From: Sutcliffiella horikoshii
Lineage (GTDB): Bacteria; Bacillota; Bacilli; Bacillales; Bacillaceae_I
Assembly: GCF_019931755.1 (NCBI RefSeq)
Contig: NZ_CP082918.1
Span: 3,080,001-3,144,000, forward strand
Reading direction: 5' to 3'
Length of the DNA stretch: 64,000 bases
Position numbers and translations under genes: made by a program. The notes under the pieces were generated by a model that saw only the letters and a list, made by a program, of their open reading frames with translations, searched no databases and was not told where the DNA came from. Shown here piece after piece: positions 1-10,494 of the stretch (position 1 is its first letter; every line of letters starts with the position of its first letter).

Positions 1-108
1 TTTTCCTACATTGGAACGGCCCGCCAAGGCGAATTCCGGTAAAAGTTCACTTGGGTATTGCTCTGGTTTAACGGCACTTATTACTATTTCTGCTTGTGTT
101 ACTTTCAT
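1..108 (-). CDS. engB: GTP-binding ribosome biogenesis protein EngB/YsxC, N-terminal fragment
   Basis: The reverse strand gives the first 36 residues of a protein starting [15 protein letters not shown] and running into [10 protein letters not shown] at the window edge, which is the P-loop (G1) of the TrmE-Era-EngA-EngB GTPase family. EngB/YsxC is an essential GTPase for 50S subunit assembly. The ATG overlaps the lonA stop codon in an ATGA arrangement, so the two are translationally coupled, as in the lonA-ysxC order of B. subtilis. The rest of the gene lies to the left of the window. Identification rests on the P-loop and on position. Confidence 0.9.
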   Translation of the reverse strand, partial: MKVTQAEIVISAVKPEQYPSELLPEFALAGRSNVGK

Positions 109-2429
109 TTTTTCTCTCCTGCTAATGCGTGTTCTAACACTTGATCTAAATGTGATACTAAAACAAACGTTAAATCTTTGCGCACACTTTCTGGAATATC
201 ATCCAAATCTTTTTCATTCTCTTTAGGTAGTATAACCTTTTTTAAGCCGGCGCGGTGTGCACTTAGGGATTTTTCTTTCAAACCGCCGATTGGCAGCACA
301 CGCCCTCTTAAAGTTATTTCACCTGTCATACCAACATCTCTTCTGACCGGTCTGCCAGTTAATGCTGAGATCAAGGCAGTGGCCATCGTAATTCCCGCGG
401 AAGGACCGTCTTTTGGAACAGCACCTTCTGGGACATGTATATGAATATCATTTTTCTCATTGAAATCAGGGTCAATATTCAATTCGTCCGCTCTTGAACG
501 GATAAAACTAAATGCTGCATGTGCAGACTCTTTCATGACATCCCCAAGTTTACCGGTCAACATAAGTTTTCCTTTACCTGGTGATAGAGACACTTCAATC
601 GATAGTGTATCGCCACCGACGGTTGTATATGCAAGGCCTGTCGCCACACCAACCTGGTCTTCCTCTTCTGCTTGTCCATAACGGAATTTAGGCTTACCAA
701 GGAAATCGGCAAGGTTTTTATCTGTGATAACTACCCTTTTCTTTTCACCGGAAACGATAAGTTTGGCTGCTTTTCTGCAAATAGAAGCAAGCTGTCTTTC
801 CAAACTACGGACTCCCGCTTCACGGGTATGGTGACGGATGATGGACATTAATGCCTCATCTCTTATTTGCAACAGGTTCTTCTGTAATCCATGCTCCTTT
901 GCCTGACGAGGAAGCAGATGGTCTTTTCCAATGTTTAACTTTTCTATTTCCGTGTAACCAGCAATTGTGATGATTTCCATTCTGTCTCGTAACGGTCCAG
1001 GAATGGTAGCCAAATTGTTTGCCGTTGCAATGAACATGACATTAGAAAGATCATATGGTTCTTCAATATAGTGGTCACTGAAATTAAAGTTTTGTTCAGG
1101 ATCTAATACTTCCAATAACGCAGAGGAAGGGTCTCCCCTGAAATCATTGGACATCTTGTCAATTTCATCTAAAAGGAAAACAGGGTTGATGGTTCCCGCT
1201 TTTTTCATTCCTTGGATGATTCGACCTGGCATAGCTCCTACATAGGTTCTTCTATGGCCTCGGATTTCTGATTCATCCCGAACTCCACCAAGGGAGACGC
1301 GGACAAATTTGCGATCCAATGATTTTGCAATCGAACGTGCCAGAGAGGTTTTACCGACACCAGGAGGTCCTGCCAAACAAAGAATCGGGCCTTTTAAGGA
1401 CTTCGTCAGCTGTTGAACAGCTAAGTATTCCAAGACGCGTTCTTTCACTTTTTCCAATCCAAAGTGATCTTCGTTAAGAATCTCTTCCGCTCTGATAATA
1501 TTCAATTGGTCTTCTGTCGCTTCCGTCCATGGAAGGTTCAACAGCCAGTCAATATAATTGCGAATAACAGAGCTTTCTGCAGAACTGGATGGAATTTTTT
1601 CATAGCGGTCGATTTCCTTCAATGCGGTCTTTTTCACATTTTCCGGCATTCCGATCTTTTCAAGCTTCTCTTTCAGATCCTCGATTTCGCCGCCTTTTCC
1701 TTCTTTGTCCCCAAGCTCTTTCTGGATTGCTTTCATCTGTTCGCGAAGATAATATTCCTTTTGTGTACGTTCCATGGAACGCTTCACTCGGAGGCCGATT
1801 TTCTTCTCAAGTTGCAGTACTTCCTTCTCATTGTTCACATGCTTGATTACTTTGTTCAGACGTTCTTTTACATCTCGTGTTTCCAGGATATCCTGTTTTT
1901 CTTTCATGTTGACAGGTAAATGAGATGTAATGATATCGGCCATTCTTCCAGGCTCTGTTATATCAGAAACGGTATGATATGTTTCGATTGTTGTCTTCTT
2001 GGAGAGCTTTGTGTATGTATGGAAATAGTCCAGCAAAGTTCTCATCAAGGCTTCATCTTCCGGGTCTTTCTCTTCTGTATCCGGATAGGTCAATAGTTTG
2101 GCTTCCCAGTGTGTATCTTTTTCGATAAACTCTTCAATTTTCGCACGTTCCAGTCCTTCTACCAGGACACGGACCGTACCATTTGGAAGTTTTAACATTT
2201 GTTTTACTTTTGTTAAAGTACCCCAAGTATATAGGTCTTCTTTTGCGGGATTGTCGGTTCCCACTTCTTTCTGTGTAGAAAGAACGACAATATCGTCCCC
2301 AAGCATTGCTTGTTCTAACGCTTCTATTGACTTTTCCCTTCCGACATCCAAATGTAAAACCATTGTCGGAAAGACCATCAGTCCTCTTAAAGGCAATAAT
2401 GGAACATGATATTCCTTGTTTGTTGCCAT
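105..2429 (-). CDS. lonA: ATP-dependent serine protease LonA
   Basis: A 774-residue protein, the usual Lon length. It has an N-terminal substrate-recognition domain (about residues 8-200), a coiled middle region, an AAA+ module with Walker A GPPGVGKT near residue 354 and Walker B FLLDEIDK, and a C-terminal protease domain. The protease carries the PKDGPSAG motif with the nucleophilic serine and, downstream, the catalytic lysine in [14 protein letters not shown]. Lon degrades misfolded and some regulatory proteins in the cytosol. It lies downstream of lonB and overlaps engB by 4 bp. The 244-bp upstream gap is AT-rich and follows the lonB terminator; I saw no convincing CtsR or HrcA operator there. 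Confidence 0.98.
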   Translation of the reverse strand: MATNKEYHVPLLPLRGLMVFPTMVLHLDVGREKSIEALEQAMLGDDIVVLSTQKEVGTDNPAKEDLYTWGTLTKVKQMLKLPNGTVRVLVEGLERAKIEEFIEKDTHWEAKLLTYPDTEEKDPEDEALMRTLLDYFHTYTKLSKKTTIETYHTVSDITEPGRMADIITSHLPVNMKEKQDILETRDVKERLNKVIKHVNNEKEVLQLEKKIGLRVKRSMERTQKEYYLREQMKAIQKELGDKEGKGGEIEDLKEKLEKIGMPENVKKTALKEIDRYEKIPSSSAESSVIRNYIDWLLNLPWTEATEDQLNIIRAEEILNEDHFGLEKVKERVLEYLAVQQLTKSLKGPILCLAGPPGVGKTSLARSIAKSLDRKFVRVSLGGVRDESEIRGHRRTYVGAMPGRIIQGMKKAGTINPVFLLDEIDKMSNDFRGDPSSALLEVLDPEQNFNFSDHYIEEPYDLSNVMFIATANNLATIPGPLRDRMEIITIAGYTEIEKLNIGKDHLLPRQAKEHGLQKNLLQIRDEALMSIIRHHTREAGVRSLERQLASICRKAAKLIVSGEKKRVVITDKNLADFLGKPKFRYGQAEEEDQVGVATGLAYTTVGGDTLSIEVSLSPGKGKLMLTGKLGDVMKESAHAAFSFIRSRADELNIDPDFNEKNDIHIHVPEGAVPKDGPSAGITMATALISALTGRPVRRDVGMTGEITLRGRVLPIGGLKEKSLSAHRAGLKKVILPKENEKDLDDIPESVRKDLTFVLVSHLDQVLEHALAGEKK

Positions 2430-2635
2430 GGTAACACCCCCGTACGCTCTTCCTTTATGTATCTTTGTTCAATTCTATCCTAATTAAATTGCCCTGTCTA
2501 ATTAAAGAGACAGTTTAACCTGCAAAAGAAGTATTGTTCTATTATCTTTTACAAGTTTGCCTTAGTTAATAAAGAAACGGTAGTAAAAATTTTACCTTTT
2601 TCAAGACCTGAGTGCAATAAGTAAGCCTTAGTATA

Positions 2636-2668
2636 TGTAAAACAGGCAGACCGTCACAAGGCCTGCCC
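2636..2668 (-). terminator. Rho-independent terminator of lonB
   Basis: On the minus strand GGCAGGCC and GGTCTGCC pair around a short loop and are followed by GTTTTA, immediately after the lonB stop. It separates lonB from lonA. Confidence 0.8.
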
Positions 2669-2673
2669 ACCCT

Positions 2674-4359
2674 TTACATGGATTCTGTTTTTGGGATGCT
2701 GATTGGTGCGTGTAAAATGCTTTCTACGTTTGTTTCGGTAATCTTTTCTCGTAATAAGGCTAAATCCAAAACTTCTTGGAATTCATTTACCGGGATGACT
2801 TCAATACCGTCAATTTCTTTTATAATCGATTGCATGTTATCAGCTGGAATGATGACTCTCTTGGCACCAGCCTGTTTTGCCGCTTTAATTTTCGGAATGA
2901 CTCCGCCGATTGGTTTGACTGTTCCGTGGATGCTGATTTCTCCTGTCATTGCTACTAGGTTGCTGACTGGAATTTTGAAAATGGCAGAATAGATTCCCGT
3001 TGCCATCGCAATTCCTGCAGAAGGCCCGTCAATTGGGATTCCCCCGGGAAAATTCACATGGATATCGTAATCAGCAGCAGGAACCCCAAGCTTTCTTAAT
3101 ACGGTTATGACGTTCTCGATAGAACCTTTTGCCATACTCTTTCTGCGGATGGATTTGCCACCTTGGTTGCCCATGCTTTCTTCTTCCACAATTCCTGTGA
3201 TGTTTACAGTCCCCTTTTTCTCTTCGGTTGGGATTGCCGTCACTTCTATTTCAAGAAGAGCGCCTGAGTTTGGTCCAAATACCGCCAAGCCGTTGACAAG
3301 TCCAGGTTGTGCCGCTTCTTTGATCTTATTTTCATATTTCGGTGCTAATTGACTGGAGTGGATCACCCATTCAATGTCAGCCACCTTTACAGTATCACGG
3401 TCTTCTGTGATAGCCAGTCCACATGCAATCTGCATCATGTTTACCACCTCACGCCCGTTTCTTGTATAAGAGGCAAGGAGACTGATACCTTCTTCTTCCA
3501 CCAGCATATTGATTTTGGAAGCTGCATTTCTTGCAACTGCCTCCAACTCCTCTTGATCTAACTCACGGAAGAAAACTTCCATACATCTGGACCTAATGGC
3601 AGGTGGAATTTCGTTAGGTGTTCTTGTGGTTGCCCCGACAAGACGGAAATCTGCCGGCAGGCCATTTTGGAAAATGTCATGAATATGGGTTGGAATTTGA
3701 TTATTCTCTTCGCTGTAGTATGCGCTGTCTAAGTACACTTTTCTGTCTTCTAACACTTTAAGTAATTTGTTCATTTGAATGGAATGAAGTTCACCAATTT
3801 CATCAATGAAAAGCATCCCTCCATGAGCATGGGTTACAGCTCCTTGCTTTGGCTGCGGTATTCCAGCTTGCCCCATTGCTCCGGCACCTTGGTAGATTGG
3901 ATCATGCACAGAACCAATTAGCGGATCTGCAATCCCTCTTTCATCAAATCGGGCTGTTGTAGCATCTAACTCGATAAAAACGGCCGATCCTCTGAATGGC
4001 GACTTTGGATTCTTTTTTGCTTCTTCAAGAACAAGTCTTGCTGCGGCAGTTTTCCCTACCCCAGGAGGTCCATAAATGATGACATGCTGCGGGTTCGGTC
4101 CACAAATAGCAGCTTTTAAGGCCTTAATGCCGTCTTCTTGTCCCACGATTTCTTTAAAGCTTGTTGGTCTTACTTTCTCTGCGAGTGGTTCTGATAATGA
4201 AATGCTTCTCATCTTCCTTAGCTGTTCCATTTCCTTTTTTGATTCTTTATCAATCGTTACTTTTTGCGTCCGTTGGTTTTTGAGCAGGTTCCAGAAATAA
4301 AGACCGATGATGACCCCGAAGAAAAGCTGTATGAACAGTGCTATACCTGTAAAAGACAT
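2674..4359 (-). CDS. lonB: Lon-like protease LonB
   Basis: A 561-residue Lon-family protease. It has an N-terminal hydrophobic segment (about residues 4-24), an AAA+ domain with GPPGVGKT and the Walker B stretch MLFIDEIGEL, and a C-terminal protease domain with the DGPSAG serine and the lysine in PIGGVIPKIKAAKQAG. It lacks the long LonA N-domain, as LonB proteins do. In B. subtilis LonB is made in the forespore under sigma-F. Here it has its own terminator and a possible sigma-F-type promoter (4395-4423), so it is probably a separate sporulation unit between clpX and lonA. The ATG follows a GGAGGG ribosome site. Confidence 0.95.
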   Translation of the reverse strand: MSFTGIALFIQLFFGVIIGLYFWNLLKNQRTQKVTIDKESKKEMEQLRKMRSISLSEPLAEKVRPTSFKEIVGQEDGIKALKAAICGPNPQHVIIYGPPGVGKTAAARLVLEEAKKNPKSPFRGSAVFIELDATTARFDERGIADPLIGSVHDPIYQGAGAMGQAGIPQPKQGAVTHAHGGMLFIDEIGELHSIQMNKLLKVLEDRKVYLDSAYYSEENNQIPTHIHDIFQNGLPADFRLVGATTRTPNEIPPAIRSRCMEVFFRELDQEELEAVARNAASKINMLVEEEGISLLASYTRNGREVVNMMQIACGLAITEDRDTVKVADIEWVIHSSQLAPKYENKIKEAAQPGLVNGLAVFGPNSGALLEIEVTAIPTEEKKGTVNITGIVEEESMGNQGGKSIRRKSMAKGSIENVITVLRKLGVPAADYDIHVNFPGGIPIDGPSAGIAMATGIYSAIFKIPVSNLVAMTGEISIHGTVKPIGGVIPKIKAAKQAGAKRVIIPADNMQSIIKEIDGIEVIPVNEFQEVLDLALLREKITETNVESILHAPISIPKTESM

Positions 4360-4394
4360 AGAAACCCTCCTGCATTCTTGATGTGATTATATGG

Positions 4395-4423
4395 TAGTAT
4401 CTCCGTGGGATTGGGTAATAATC
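4395..4423 (-). promoter_or_regulatory. Possible sigma-F-type promoter of lonB
   Basis: Reading leftwards, GGAGATACTA matches the sigma-F/G -10 pattern GGNNANANTN, with GATTA 14 bp upstream as a near match to a GYWTA -35. It lies about 35-65 bp before the lonB ATG. The match is by eye only; the support is mainly that lonB is a sigma-F gene in B. subtilis. Confidence 0.35.
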
Positions 4424-4475
4424 CAATAAAAAATATTTGGATAAAATAGGCTTCTCGCGGAAAGATTGGAGGGTA

Positions 4476-4514
4476 TAATAATAAAGAGCACTCTCCCAAA
4501 GGAAAGTGCTCTTT
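4476..4514 (-). terminator. Terminator of clpX
   Basis: AAAGAGCACT pairs with AGTGCTCTTT around a 12-nt loop, with a U-rich tail on the minus strand, just past the clpX stop. Confidence 0.85.
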
Positions 4515-4519
4515 TATCA

Positions 4520-5788
4520 TTATGCAGAAGTCTTTTCGTCTTGTTTCAACTCAGACCCATCATCTAAAATTAACTTCGGCGCCACATTGTCAGCAACCGT
4601 TTCAGCTGTAATCACACACTTCTTGATATCTTCACGAGAAGGAAGCTCATACATCACATCTAGCATGATTCCTTCAATGATAGATCTCAATCCACGCGCA
4701 CCAGTTTTTCTTTCGATTGCTTTTTTCGCAATCTCAGATAATGCACCCTCTTCAAACTCCAGTTCCACATTATCAAGATCAAGCATTTTTTGATATTGCT
4801 TCACAAGTGCATTCTTAGGCTTTGTAAGGATTTCAATTAGCGCATCTTCATCAAGCGGCATTAAGCTTGCTGTAACAGGAAGACGTCCGATGAATTCCGG
4901 AATCAAACCGAAACGAAGTAAATCTTCCGGCAATACTTTGCCAAGCAATTCTTTTTGCTCTAGATCATCCGCTTTCGTTTCAGCAGTACCGAAACCGATA
5001 ACTTTCTTACCTAGACGGCGTTTGATGATTTGCTCGATTCCGTCAAATGCTCCCCCGCAAATAAATAGGATGTTCGTCGTATCGATTTGGATGAATTCTT
5101 GATGCGGATGCTTACGTCCACCTTGAGGAGGAACGCTTGCAACTGTACCTTCAAGAATTTTCAATAGTGCTTGCTGTACACCTTCACCGGATACATCGCG
5201 AGTGATGGATGGATTTTCAGATTTACGCGCTACTTTATCAATTTCATCGATGTAGATGATTCCTTTTTCAGCTTTCTCCACATCATAATCAGCAGCTTGA
5301 ATCAGTTTTAACAGAATGTTTTCCACGTCTTCCCCAACATAACCAGCTTCTGTTAAGGAAGTCGCATCTGCAATGGCAAATGGTACATTCAGAATTCTTG
5401 CAAGTGTTTGAGCAAGAAGAGTTTTACCGCTACCAGTTGGTCCGATCATGGCAATATTACTCTTGGCAAGCTCTACATCATCAATCTTACTGTTGGAATT
5501 AATACGCTTATAGTGGTTATAAACGGCTACAGATAAAGATTTCTTCGCCGACTCCTGACCAATAACATATTCGTCTAAAATATCGCGAATTTCTTTTGGT
5601 TTTGGAACGTCTTTAAATTCTACTTCTTCCTCTGTACCCAACTCTTCTTCTACGATTTCCGTACAAAGTTCAATACATTCATCACATATGTATACGCCTG
5701 GACCTGCTACAAGTTTACGAACTTGATCTTGTGTCTTTCCACAGAAAGAACACTTTAATTGTCCTTTTTCGTCATTAAATTTAAACAA
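4520..5788 (-). CDS. clpX: ATP-dependent Clp protease ATP-binding subunit ClpX
   Basis: A 422-residue AAA+ unfoldase. The N-terminal zinc-binding domain has its four cysteines at residues 13, 16, 35 and 38. It is followed by Walker A GPTGSGKT, Walker B IIYIDEID, the pore-loop motif GYVGED and an IGF-type loop (VIGFGTA) for docking on ClpP. ClpX unfolds tagged substrates and feeds them to ClpP. It has its own terminator and is preceded by the tig terminator, so it is probably monocistronic. The roughly 260 bp between the ATG and the tig terminator is AT-rich and holds no gene that I could see. Confidence 0.98.
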   Translation of the reverse strand: MFKFNDEKGQLKCSFCGKTQDQVRKLVAGPGVYICDECIELCTEIVEEELGTEEEVEFKDVPKPKEIRDILDEYVIGQESAKKSLSVAVYNHYKRINSNSKIDDVELAKSNIAMIGPTGSGKTLLAQTLARILNVPFAIADATSLTEAGYVGEDVENILLKLIQAADYDVEKAEKGIIYIDEIDKVARKSENPSITRDVSGEGVQQALLKILEGTVASVPPQGGRKHPHQEFIQIDTTNILFICGGAFDGIEQIIKRRLGKKVIGFGTAETKADDLEQKELLGKVLPEDLLRFGLIPEFIGRLPVTASLMPLDEDALIEILTKPKNALVKQYQKMLDLDNVELEFEEGALSEIAKKAIERKTGARGLRSIIEGIMLDVMYELPSREDIKKCVITAETVADNVAPKLILDDGSELKQDEKTSA

Positions 5789-6049
5789 ATTGTTTCACCC
5801 CTTATCATTTCTCTCTTTTCCCATCCATCGGCTGGTTCCTAAAAAATGAGAAAAACTCATCACTTTTAAAAAATAGTTATGTACTGCATTTTACCACATT
5901 TTTGCCTAACATTTCTAATAATAATACTTTGGTTATGTATGGATATTTTAGAAGATGGGTCCGTACTATTGTATCCATGAATTCATTTTACTAACACAGT
6001 GATGAATGGAAAAAGCGGAAAACTTTACTTTTAAAAAGGTCAAAATGGT

Positions 6050-6080
6050 ACAAAACAAGGCACGATCAAGTCGCGCCTTG
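6050..6080 (-). terminator. Terminator of tig
   Basis: On the minus strand AAGGCGCGA pairs with TCGTGCCTT (one G-U pair) and is followed by GTTTTG, 15 bp after the tig stop. Confidence 0.8.
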
Positions 6081-6094
6081 TCTCTTATACTCTA

Positions 6095-7381
6095 TTATGC
6101 AACATCTTTGCTATTTTCTACAAGGAAATCAATTGCTTTTCTGATTTTCAAATCTTCTTTAAGACCTTCCAAGCTACCTAATGCTTGCTTGATTTGGTCA
6201 ACAGACATGTTGTACATGCCAGCCATTTTTTCGATTTCTTCGTTTGCTTCCTCATCTGTTACTTCGATGTTTTCAGCTTTAGAGATCGCTTCAAGCGTAA
6301 GGTTCATTTTCACACGCTTTTCTGCATCTTCTTTCATTTGAGTGCGAAGAGCTTCTTCATCTTGACCGGAGAACTGGAAGTAAAGCTCCATGTTCATGCC
6401 TTGCATTTGAAGGCGCTGTTCGAATTCACGAACCATGCGGTCAGTTTCAGTTTTCACCATCGCTTCAGGAATTTCCACTTCTGCGTTAGCAGCAGCTTTG
6501 TCCACTAGCGTGTCGCGTAGGTGGTTGTCAGCTTCCGTTTTCTTCGCTTCTTCTAGGCGAGCTTTTGTTTTTGCTTTAAGCTCTTCAAGCGTTTCAACTT
6601 CTTCGTCTACATCTTTCGCGAACTCATCGTCAAGTGCAGGAAGTTCTTTTGTTTTGATTTCGTGTACAGTTACTTTAAAAACTGCAGGCTTACCAGCAAG
6701 CTCTTCAGCATGGTACTCTTCAGGGAAAGAAACTTCTACTTCTTTCTCCGCTCCAGCTGCAAGACCTACTAATTGCTCTTCGAAACCTGGGATGAAAGTG
6801 TTAGAACCGATTTCTAAAGAATAGTTCTCTGCTTTTCCGCCTTCGAATGCTTCGCCGTTAACGAATCCTTCAAAATCCATAACAACAGTATCGCCGTTCT
6901 CTACAGTTCCTTCTTCTTTCACTGCAAGCTCAGCTTGACGCTCTTGAAGGCCTTTCAAGTCAGCTTCTACATCTTCGTCAGTAACGTTAGCGTCTAGACG
7001 CTCAACTTCTAACCCTTTGTATTCGCCAAGTTTAACTTCAGGCTTAACAATCACTTTCGCAGTGAAAACAAGCTTTTCGTTTTTAGCGATTGTTTCGATG
7101 TCGATTTCTGGTTGATCAACAGGCTCGATTCCAGTTTCAACAACTGCGTTAGAGTATGCAGTTGGAAGAATGATATCAAGAGCATCTTGATATAAAGATT
7201 CTACACCAAAACGTTGTTCGAACATTCCACGAGGAATTTTCCCTTTACGGAAACCTGGCACGTTTACTTTTGTAACTACTTTTTTGAATGCTGCGTCAAG
7301 ACCTTTATTAACTGTTTCCGCATCAACTTCAACTGTTAATACGCCTTGATTACCTTCTAACTTTTCCCATTTAGCAGACAT
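6095..7381 (-). CDS. tig: Trigger factor, ribosome-associated chaperone and peptidyl-prolyl isomerase
   Basis: A 428-residue protein. The N-terminal ribosome-binding domain carries the signature GFRKGKIPR, the FKBP-type PPIase domain lies in the middle (about 150-240), and a charged helical C-terminal domain forms the chaperone arms. It binds next to the exit tunnel and folds nascent chains. The start is placed at MSAKWEKL, because a GGAGGG site lies 8 bp upstream and matches known family N-termini; an in-frame ATG 9 codons earlier has no comparable site. tig-clpX is the standard Bacillus order. Confidence 0.97.
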   Translation of the reverse strand: MSAKWEKLEGNQGVLTVEVDAETVNKGLDAAFKKVVTKVNVPGFRKGKIPRGMFEQRFGVESLYQDALDIILPTAYSNAVVETGIEPVDQPEIDIETIAKNEKLVFTAKVIVKPEVKLGEYKGLEVERLDANVTDEDVEADLKGLQERQAELAVKEEGTVENGDTVVMDFEGFVNGEAFEGGKAENYSLEIGSNTFIPGFEEQLVGLAAGAEKEVEVSFPEEYHAEELAGKPAVFKVTVHEIKTKELPALDDEFAKDVDEEVETLEELKAKTKARLEEAKKTEADNHLRDTLVDKAAANAEVEIPEAMVKTETDRMVREFEQRLQMQGMNMELYFQFSGQDEEALRTQMKEDAEKRVKMNLTLEAISKAENIEVTDEEANEEIEKMAGMYNMSVDQIKQALGSLEGLKEDLKIRKAIDFLVENSKDVA

Positions 7382-7600
7382 AATTTTCCCTCCAACATCT
7401 ATTTTCAAAAAAGATAATGATTTTCACACCATCTAATCTGATGAACCACACATGGTGGTTGTTGTTTTCTACATTTTTGCTGCAAGTACACAGTCTTAAA
7501 CACCCCTTGTTACAAGAGGTTAATCTAAGAACCTATTTCGTATATACAGTTTACAACCCTTACATTATAACATAATCCCAGATGAGTTCAACACATAGCC

Positions 7601-8617
7601 TCATAATCGTAAATATGAAAAATCTTCAAGCTTATTGATTTCCCTTGTGACCGACTTTACTTCCAGAGCTGACACATTATATTCCGCTGCAATTTCTTCA
7701 TCGCTTGCTTCCAAACCAAACAATCCCACCCCGGCACTATGCAGCCCAGCAGCCCATACTTCTGGTTTATCCGGTGTGAATGGCAATGGAAACTGAACCG
7801 TATGTATTCGGACGAGCATCTCTTTCAATCCTTCAAAAAGAGATGGATTATCACTTTCCACTGTATCTTCTAGTATAGAAATGACTTTATTTAAGAAAGG
7901 ATCCTCTTCGCCACTGTTTAATTCAGTGGGAACTATGGTAATTCTCTGTCCCATTTTAATCACTTCTGTTTCCTTGTCCCAGCCTTGTTCTTTAAGAATG
8001 TGGAGCAAGAAGGTTTTCAGGACCGGATGCTTCCGTTCATCCTCTAAGTACTTTTGAATATCAGGGATGAGCGGACGTATGTTACGGTGCTTCAACGATT
8101 GAATGAGTTCATATTGTTTTTGAATCGGTCCGTCATGAAGCATATTTAACTCATCTATATCGTCGGTCGCCTGCCCATATTCAGGTTCAAACTGTTCTGC
8201 ATTCTCATCTGAAGGCAGCATCTTTCTAGCAAACTCGAGAAGCTGATAGAAATTTTGCGCATACTGTGCCGGCAACTTGTCTTCTTCTAAGATAGCTTCA
8301 ATGGTCGTTTTGACTTCGTCATACTCCTTTAATTGGATAAGGATTGTTATGTATATCTGAAGCACATGAAAATAATCGCCGATATCTTCGCGCAGCATTT
8401 TCTTGCAGCGATTTCTTGCCTCTGTTAACTGGCCAAGTTCCATGTAGCAAACAACCATGCCAAGCTCTACTTCTGCATAGGCATACTCATTTTCACGAGC
8501 TTGTTCAAAAAGCTCTAACGCTTCGGAAAACTTCTTTTCTTTCATGGTCTGCATGGCTTTTTCCAGCAGTCTTTGTTTTAGATTGGGGAACTCTACTATC
8601 TTTTTCTCTTTTTTCAT
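7601..8617 (-). CDS. ysoA: TPR-repeat protein YsoA
   Basis: A 338-residue, acidic, helical protein with tetratricopeptide-like repeats in its first half (about residues 15-130, EKAMQTMKEKKFSEALELFEQA and following) and no signal peptide or membrane segment. It sits upstream of tig, exactly where ysoA lies in B. subtilis. Its function is not established; TPR proteins are usually protein-interaction scaffolds. The assignment rests on position and repeat content. Confidence 0.8.
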   Translation of the reverse strand: MKKEKKIVEFPNLKQRLLEKAMQTMKEKKFSEALELFEQARENEYAYAEVELGMVVCYMELGQLTEARNRCKKMLREDIGDYFHVLQIYITILIQLKEYDEVKTTIEAILEEDKLPAQYAQNFYQLLEFARKMLPSDENAEQFEPEYGQATDDIDELNMLHDGPIQKQYELIQSLKHRNIRPLIPDIQKYLEDERKHPVLKTFLLHILKEQGWDKETEVIKMGQRITIVPTELNSGEEDPFLNKVISILEDTVESDNPSLFEGLKEMLVRIHTVQFPLPFTPDKPEVWAAGLHSAGVGLFGLEASDEEIAAEYNVSALEVKSVTREINKLEDFSYLRL

Positions 8618-8725
8618 ATGTAGGTAGCCGTCCTATTTTTATTGTTGTGAAATATTTGAAACAAGTTTATCAGTGTTTGGAGGGGAGCACAAGTAATAGG
8701 GGGGGATGATACACTTTGTAGATTG

Positions 8726-9036
8726 TCTATTTGACCGAACTATTTGTGATCGCTGCTGTTTTGTCTAATAGAAGCAGTTCTATTCGACCGAACAGGGATT
8801 AACCGCTGCTGTTTTGTCTAATAGAAGCGGTCTATTCGACCGAACGGGGATTAACCACTGCTGTTTTGTCTAATAGAAGCGGTCTATTCGACCGAACGGG
8901 GATTAACCACTGCTGTTTTGTCTAATAGAAGCGGTCTATTCGACCGAACAAGGATTAGCCGCTGCTGTTTTGTCTAATAGAAGCGGTCTATTCGACCGAA
9001 CAACGTGTGGTTGCTGTTATCTTGTCTATTAGAAAC
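8726..9036. repeat. Tandem array of six 52-bp units
   Basis: Units start at 8726, 8779, 8831, 8883, 8935 and 8987 with exact 52-bp spacing (53 for the first). Each begins TCTATTCGACCGAAC and ends TTGTCTAATAGAAGCGG; units 3 and 4 are almost identical, and the first and last have diverged. At each junction AATAGA and TCTATT can pair around the AGCGG loop. The array fills the gap between ysoA and the tRNA gene. No open frame spans it and it lacks the unique spacers of a CRISPR array. Confidence 0.95.
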
Positions 9037-9118
9037 AAAAAAACACCATGCCATCATTTTCATCAACACTCTTCATAAAAGTGTTCATAAAAATGCACAT
9101 AGTGTTTATTAGGTAAAA

Positions 9119-9195
<77 letters not shown>

Positions 9196-9345
9196 ATTAT
9201 TGTTCAATATGTATTGCTTGCTACTTTTGATAAGAAATATTTACTAATTATCATCAGCGACAAGATTTATTATATGAGATATAGAATTTAAAGTCAACAC
9301 TTTTTAAAAACTTTTCTCAAATAATTTTAACTCACTTGTCTCTTC

Positions 9346-9372
9346 TATAAAAGAGAGGGGTAATCCCTCTCT
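9346..9372 (-). terminator. Terminator of the rph-ysnA-ysnB operon
   Basis: AGAGAGGG and CCCCTCTC pair around ATTA and are followed by TTTTAT on the minus strand, right after the ysnB stop. Confidence 0.85.
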
Positions 9373-9376
9373 CCTA

Positions 9377-9880
9377 TCACTTCTCAAATGTATGGGAAGA
9401 AAGTTTTTCTCCCTTTTCATTATAGTAGTGTACAAAATAACAGGCATCTTTTGCATCTAGTATAGCATACGTTTTATTCCGTGTCATACGTGGAAGTTCA
9501 ATGCTGCCGGGGTTGATGAAGAGGATCCCGTCCAAATATTCCACACCTGCAATATGTGAATGGCCGAAACACGCGATATTCGCATTTTCCTCTTCAGCAG
9601 CGTATTTTATTGGCAGTAAAGAAGATTTCACCTGATAAAGGTGACCGTGTGTAGCAAAAAGTCGATGGTTGCCAATTTCCTTGGTTAATTGTTGAGGATA
9701 ATCATCGTCAAAATCGCAGTTTCCTCTTACTCCATAAAAGCCTTTCATTTCTTCACTTGATGAAGGAAGTTCAGAATCCCCGCAATGGATGAATAAATCC
9801 ACTTCCCCTTGATGACGGGCTTTTATTTGCCGCAGTACCTCTGCTTGTCCGTGATTGTCACTAACAATTAAAACTTTCAT
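9377..9880 (-). CDS. ysnB: YfcE/MJ0936-family metallophosphoesterase YsnB
   Basis: A 167-residue calcineurin-like phosphoesterase with the compact family motifs in order: DNHG (metal ligands, near residue 8), GDSE (near 35), GNCDFD (near 54), THGH (near 76) and GHSH (near 107). Family members are Mn-dependent phosphodiesterases active on small model substrates; the natural substrate is unknown. It is the last gene of the operon, 10 bp after ysnA and followed by a terminator. Confidence 0.9.
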   Translation of the reverse strand: MKVLIVSDNHGQAEVLRQIKARHQGEVDLFIHCGDSELPSSSEEMKGFYGVRGNCDFDDDYPQQLTKEIGNHRLFATHGHLYQVKSSLLPIKYAAEEENANIACFGHSHIAGVEYLDGILFINPGSIELPRMTRNKTYAILDAKDACYFVHYYNEKGEKLSSHTFEK

Positions 9881-9890
9881 GCTTCCACTC

Positions 9891-10493
9891 CTAGTTTTTG
9901 CGGGAGAGCATCTCCCACTGATTGGTTAACTGACTGATGGCATTTCCTCTGTGACTGATTTCACTTTTTTCCTCTTTGGATAGCTGGGCCATCGTTCTCT
10001 GCTTCTCTTTTACATAAAAAATAGGGTCATAGCCGAAGCCATTCTCTCCTATTGGCTCTTGAGAGATGATTCCTTCACATGTCCCGCGAACGGTAAACTT
10101 TTCTCCTTCAGGATCCACTACTGCAAGGACACATACAAACCGTGCCGTACGTTTTTCATCCGAAACGTCTTTTAATCCATCAAGTACCTTTTGAATATTT
10201 TTTCTATCATCCTTTTCCATACCCGCATATCGTGCAGAGTACACACCAGGTTCACCATTTAATGCATCTACCTCCAGGCCAGAATCATCTGCAAGCACGA
10301 TCTTCCCAAGGTGTGCCGCCACTGCTTCAGCCTTCAACAAAGCATTTTCTTCAAAAGTGGTGCCTGTTTCCTCCACGTCAGGTATTTCAGGAAAGTCAGC
10401 AAGAGATTTCACATGGAATCCTTTTGGTTCCAAAATTACTTTAAAATCTTTTACCTTTCCCGGGTTATTCGTCGCAATAATTATTTCCGTCAT
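9891..10493 (-). CDS. ysnA: XTP/dITP diphosphatase (RdgB/HAM1 family)
   Basis: A 200-residue protein with the family N-terminus IIATNNPGK, the catalytic region [22 protein letters not shown] and the C-terminal GFGYDPIF and SHRG motifs. It hydrolyses non-canonical purine nucleoside triphosphates (dITP, XTP) to monophosphates and so keeps deaminated bases out of DNA and RNA. It begins 1 bp after the rph stop, which indicates tight operon coupling, as in other Bacilli. Confidence 0.95.
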   Translation of the reverse strand: MTEIIIATNNPGKVKDFKVILEPKGFHVKSLADFPEIPDVEETGTTFEENALLKAEAVAAHLGKIVLADDSGLEVDALNGEPGVYSARYAGMEKDDRKNIQKVLDGLKDVSDEKRTARFVCVLAVVDPEGEKFTVRGTCEGIISQEPIGENGFGYDPIFYVKEKQRTMAQLSKEEKSEISHRGNAISQLTNQWEMLSRKN

Positions 10494-10494
10494 C

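Noticed and set aside
2581..2620. CtsR operator upstream of lonA (AGGTCTTG...AGGTAAAA)
   Set aside because: Only about half of each heptad matches the GGTCAAA consensus, so it is likely chance in AT-rich sequence.
7409..7600. Hidden gene or riboswitch between tig and ysoA
   Set aside because: The stretch is short and AT-rich with no ORF with a ribosome site, no known riboswitch core and no strong hairpin.
8726..9036. CRISPR array
   Set aside because: The units are contiguous with no unique spacers, and no cas gene is in the window.
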